A DNA stretch of 6,844 bases from Qingrenia yutianensis (GTDB lineage: Bacteria; Bacillota; Clostridia; UMGS1810): contig NZ_JACRTE010000035.1 of the NCBI RefSeq assembly GCF_014385105.1, positions 1 to 6,844 on the forward strand, in the 5' to 3' direction. Positions 3,977 to 6,844 of this stretch are shown here, piece after piece. The first letter of the stretch is position 1. Each line of letters opens with the position of its first letter. Below the pieces are notes generated by a model, which was not told where the DNA came from, ran no database searches, and worked only from the letters and a program-made list of their open reading frames with translations. The position numbers and the translations under genes are program-made.

Positions 3977-6844
3977 TTACCTTGCCATAGCGTATTCACG
4001 CTTTTGCTGCGGCGCTTGTGCATCGGAAACATCGGTGTCGATAACATTATCGTCCTTTTTATCCATTTTGAGCAGTGCCTCGACTGCGGCAAGGCGTTTT
4101 GTTTTTTCCTGCAATTCCGCCTCCTGCGGAAACGGTCGCTTTGCTTCAGCCTTTGCCGTTTCAAACTGCGTATTGGTGTTCGCAAGCTCCTCTTTGGATA
4201 TTTCAAGCCGTTTTTCAAGACCGTCGATAGCGTTGTCGATACGCTGAATATTACCGAAAACATCTGTGCCAAGCTCCACCTTATGCGAAAGCTCATTTTT
4301 GAGCGACACATAAAACTGCTTTTGAAAGCTGTCAAACGATAATTCCATAGAAAAACCCCGGTAATCGCCGATTAAAACCGGCTCCTCCGAGGTCATTTTC
4401 TTACATCTCTCAATTAACGCCTTTCCGGCTTGTTCCTTTTCAAAATATCCAAATCCGTCAATCGTCATTGTGTTAAACCTATCTTCAATTTTAGGGTGCT
4501 TGTGTGCGGTTTCAATATCCTTTTCAAGTCCCTTTATCCTTGCGGAAATTTCGGATATTTTTTTCGGATAATACTTTATAACCTTATCCTCAAGGTCATA
4601 AATCTGCGACATAAAGGACGATTTTATCAGCTTCAGCTTGGACACCTCCATATCAAGTTCCATTTTCTCCTTGATGTGCGGATTACCTGTCGAGAGTGCC
4701 TTTATCTCCGCAAAGGACAGGGCGGTTGGGTCAATATCGTCCGCAACTCTGACGGGAGATTTTGAAGTAAATATCTGCGATATGAATTTCTGCTTTTGCT
4801 CCACCGTCTGCCACATATAAGTGTCAAAGGTTCCTTTGGTTACATAGCGGTAGATATGCACTTTCTCGTTTGTATTGCCTTGTCTGATGATACGCCCGGC
4901 TCTCTGTTCGAGGTCTGCCGGACGCCACGGGCAGTCAAGGTCGTGCGAGGCATAGAGCAGTTTTTGCACATTTGTTCCGGCACCCATTTTTGATGTGGAG
5001 CCGAGAAGTACACGAACATCACCGCTTCGCACTTTCTTGAATAATTCATCTTTTTTAACCTCTGTGTTTGCGTCGTGAATAAAAGCAACCTCATTTTCGG
5101 GAATACCTTTTTGGAGCAGCTTTTCCCGTATGCTGTTATACACGGAAAATGTTCCGTCCGATTTCGGTGTAGATAAATCACAGAACAAGAGCTGTGTAGC
5201 TTTTCTATCTGCTGTGTCTTTCCATATCTCATACACACGCTCGGCGCATACGGAAACCTTTGAGGTTTCATCATCGGGCAGCATCGGATTTATCATTCGC
5301 TGGTCGAGAGCCAATTTTCTGCCGTCGTTCGTTATTTTCAGCATATTGTCAACACTCGGATCGACTGTCCTTTTACGCACTTCCTCGGCTCGCTCTCCGA
5401 GGTCGGCAACCATATCCTTTTGAAATTGGGTCGGCTCTGCAACCTCGTTGTGATATTCAACCTCCGGCACGGGCAAATTCAGCATATCCGCCGTCTGAAT
5501 ATCGGCAACCTCTTTGAACATTGCAATGAGTTCGGGCAGATTAAAGAATTTTGCAAACCTTGTTTTCATACGATAACCACTGCCTTCGGGTGCAAGCTCC
5601 ATTGCCGATACGGTTTCACCAAAGGTGGACGCCCAGCTATCAAAGTGCTGTAATCCACGCTCTTGGAGCGATTTATACTGCAAATATCTCTGCATAGTAT
5701 AAAGCTCAACCATTGAATTACTCACCGGAGTTCCCGTTGCAAAAATAACGCCCTTTCCGCCCGTAAGCTCGTCAAGATACTGTGTTTTCATAAACAGGTC
5801 GCTTGACTTTTGTGCTTCGGTCTGTGCGATGCCGCCGACATTCCGCATTTTTGTGTAAAGGAAAAGGTTTTTGTAAAAGTGTGCTTCGTCCACAAACACT
5901 CTGTCAACACCGATTTCTTCAAAGGTAACAACATCGTCCTTGCGTTCTTGGTCGTTGAGCTTTTTTATCTTTGTTTCAAGCCCACGCTTTGTCTTTTCCA
6001 TTTGCTTAACCGTGTAACGCTCCGCATTTTCGGCTTTTGCCTCTGCAATACCATCCAAAATCTCATTAAGCTGATTTTGCAGTATGGTTTTTTGCCTTTC
6101 AGCCGACATTGGTATTTTCTCGAATTGTGAATGCCCGATAATAACGGCATCATAATCGCCTGTTGCAATTCTGCCGCAGAATTTTTTGCGGTTTTTCATC
6201 TCAAAGTCCTTTTTTGTTGCAACAAGAATATTTGCTGCCGGATATAACTGCAAAAATTCGCTCGCCCATTGCTCGGTCAAGTGATTTGGTACTACAAACA
6301 GCGATTTATTGCAAAGTCCGAGCCGCCGTGATTCCATTGCTGCCGCAACCATAGTCCAAGTTTTGCCGGCGCCGACCACATGACCGAGCAGTGAATTGCC
6401 GCCGTACATAATTCGTGCAACAGCGTCCTTTTGGTGTTTCCTCAGAGCTATTTCGGGGTTTATCCCGTTGAAGGTTATATGGCTGCCGTCATACTCACGG
6501 GGACGGATAGAGTTAAACCGAACATTGTAGATTTTACACAGGTCATCACGCCTGTCGGGGTCTTTCCATATCCAATCCTCAAAGGCTTGCTTGATTGACG
6601 CTTGCTTTTGCTGTGCAATGGTGGTTTCCTTGATATTCAGCTTTGCAACCTTGTTACCGTTTTCGTCGTAAATATAATCAAAGATACGCACATCACGCAG
6701 ATTAAGCGAATCCTCAATAATTTTGTAAGCGCTGATACGGCTTGTACCATAGGTGTTGGTAGCCTTAACGCCCTTATCGGCGCTCTTGCCTTGAATATTC
6801 CACTCACCCGTAAGATTTGAATATTTGACCTCGATTTTGCTTTG
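3977..6844 (-). CDS. DarB-like SF2/SNF2 helicase, C-terminal part (5' end outside window)
   Basis: The frame is open to the right edge, giving 955 codons; the GTG at 6691 is an internal valine, not a start. Helicase motifs (numbered from the first codon in the window): Walker A GHVVGAGKT at 154-162; FVVPNHLTEQW at 183-193; DEAH at 319-322; ATGTP at 369-373; SKMGAGTNVQ at 618-627; and motif VI QRAGRIIRQG at 647-656. A lysine/glutamate coiled-coil insert (about 241-301) lies between motifs Ia and II, and coiled-coil stretches occupy about 726-786 and 866-930. Proteins of this kind in Clostridia elements are often over 2,000 residues, with an N6-adenine methylase N-terminal to the helicase; that part would lie beyond the window. 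Phage P1 DarB, a methylase-helicase fusion that protects DNA from restriction in the new host, is the best described relative, so an anti-restriction or DNA-processing role is plausible but inferred. The stop at 3977 has no terminator, so transcripts may enter the kinase cassette. Confidence 0.9.
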   Translation of the reverse strand, partial: QSKIEVKYSNLTGEWNIQGKSADKGVKATNTYGTSRISAYKIIEDSLNLRDVRIFDYIYDENGNKVAKLNIKETTIAQQKQASIKQAFEDWIWKDPDRRDDLCKIYNVRFNSIRPREYDGSHITFNGINPEIALRKHQKDAVARIMYGGNSLLGHVVGAGKTWTMVAAAMESRRLGLCNKSLFVVPNHLTEQWASEFLQLYPAANILVATKKDFEMKNRKKFCGRIATGDYDAVIIGHSQFEKIPMSAERQKTILQNQLNEILDGIAEAKAENAERYTVKQMEKTKRGLETKIKKLNDQERKDDVVTFEEIGVDRVFVDEAHFYKNLFLYTKMRNVGGIAQTEAQKSSDLFMKTQYLDELTGGKGVIFATGTPVSNSMVELYTMQRYLQYKSLQERGLQHFDSWASTFGETVSAMELAPEGSGYRMKTRFAKFFNLPELIAMFKEVADIQTADMLNLPVPEVEYHNEVAEPTQFQKDMVADLGERAEEVRKRTVDPSVDNMLKITNDGRKLALDQRMINPMLPDDETSKVSVCAERVYEIWKDTADRKATQLLFCDLSTPKSDGTFSVYNSIREKLLQKGIPENEVAFIHDANTEVKKDELFKKVRSGDVRVLLGSTSKMGAGTNVQKLLYASHDLDCPWRPADLEQRAGRIIRQGNTNEKVHIYRYVTKGTFDTYMWQTVEQKQKFISQIFTSKSPVRVADDIDPTALSFAEIKALSTGNPHIKEKMELDMEVSKLKLIKSSFMSQIYDLEDKVIKYYPKKISEISARIKGLEKDIETAHKHPKIEDRFNTMTIDGFGYFEKEQAGKALIERCKKMTSEEPVLIGDYRGFSMELSFDSFQKQFYVSLKNELSHKVELGTDVFGNIQRIDNAIDGLEKRLEISKEELANTNTQFETAKAEAKRPFPQEAELQEKTKRLAAVEALLKMDKKDDNVIDTDVSDAQAPQQKREYAMAR

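Noticed and set aside
3867..4342. Two plus-strand frames of 126 codons with hydrophobic, Ser/Cys-rich translations
   Set aside because: They mirror the coiled-coil end of the helicase on the other strand and the apparent membrane character is a shadow effect.
4840..5274. Minus-strand open frame of 144 codons in another phase
   Set aside because: Overlaps the helicase core in a different frame; low-complexity basic translation without a family.

Overview
The window looks like part of an integrative/conjugative or mobilizable element from a low-to-mid GC gut-type Firmicute (Clostridia, probably Oscillospiraceae or Lachnospiraceae). I infer the host from protein style: the SF2 helicase, MobC and MOBP-type relaxase resemble those of Clostridia elements of the Tn1549-like kind. 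Nothing in the window proves the species. There is no integrase, tRNA, rRNA or CRISPR array, so the element ends are not visible. All supported genes lie on the minus strand and read right to left. No gap over 300 bases lacks a gene.

Right to left: (1) 6844-3977 is the C-terminal 955 codons of a very large SF2/SNF2-type helicase, the kind fused to an N6-adenine methylase in such elements and resembling phage P1 DarB. (2) 3937-2458 is a self-contained two-gene cassette. It has a near-consensus sigma-A promoter with inverted repeats, an XRE repressor-like gene, a HipA/CtkA-like kinase gene overlapping it by 4 nt (ATGA), and a strong intrinsic terminator. It looks like a HipBA-type toxin-antitoxin or defence module carried as cargo. 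(3) 2426-1926 is a second, unrelated XRE-family regulator with its own intrinsic terminator. (4) 1890-1 is the mobilization region: a 44-residue small ORF, a dense cluster of inverted repeats that is a good oriT candidate, mobC, and a MOBP-type relaxase with 1-nt stop/start overlap to mobC. The relaxase runs off the left edge but is open for 448 codons.

Proposed logic: MobC and the relaxase would nick the nearby oriT candidate and start transfer. The helicase/methylase protein would protect or process incoming DNA (inferred from DarB). The kinase cassette probably stabilizes the element or acts in defence. The XRE protein at 1965-2426 may regulate the mobilization genes. The most unusual points are the kinase cassette (a HipA-type kinase without the HipA N-terminal subdomain, paired with an XRE protein carrying a long C-terminal extension), the unnamed small ORF next to the putative oriT, and a terminator-like hairpin inside the relaxase coding sequence.
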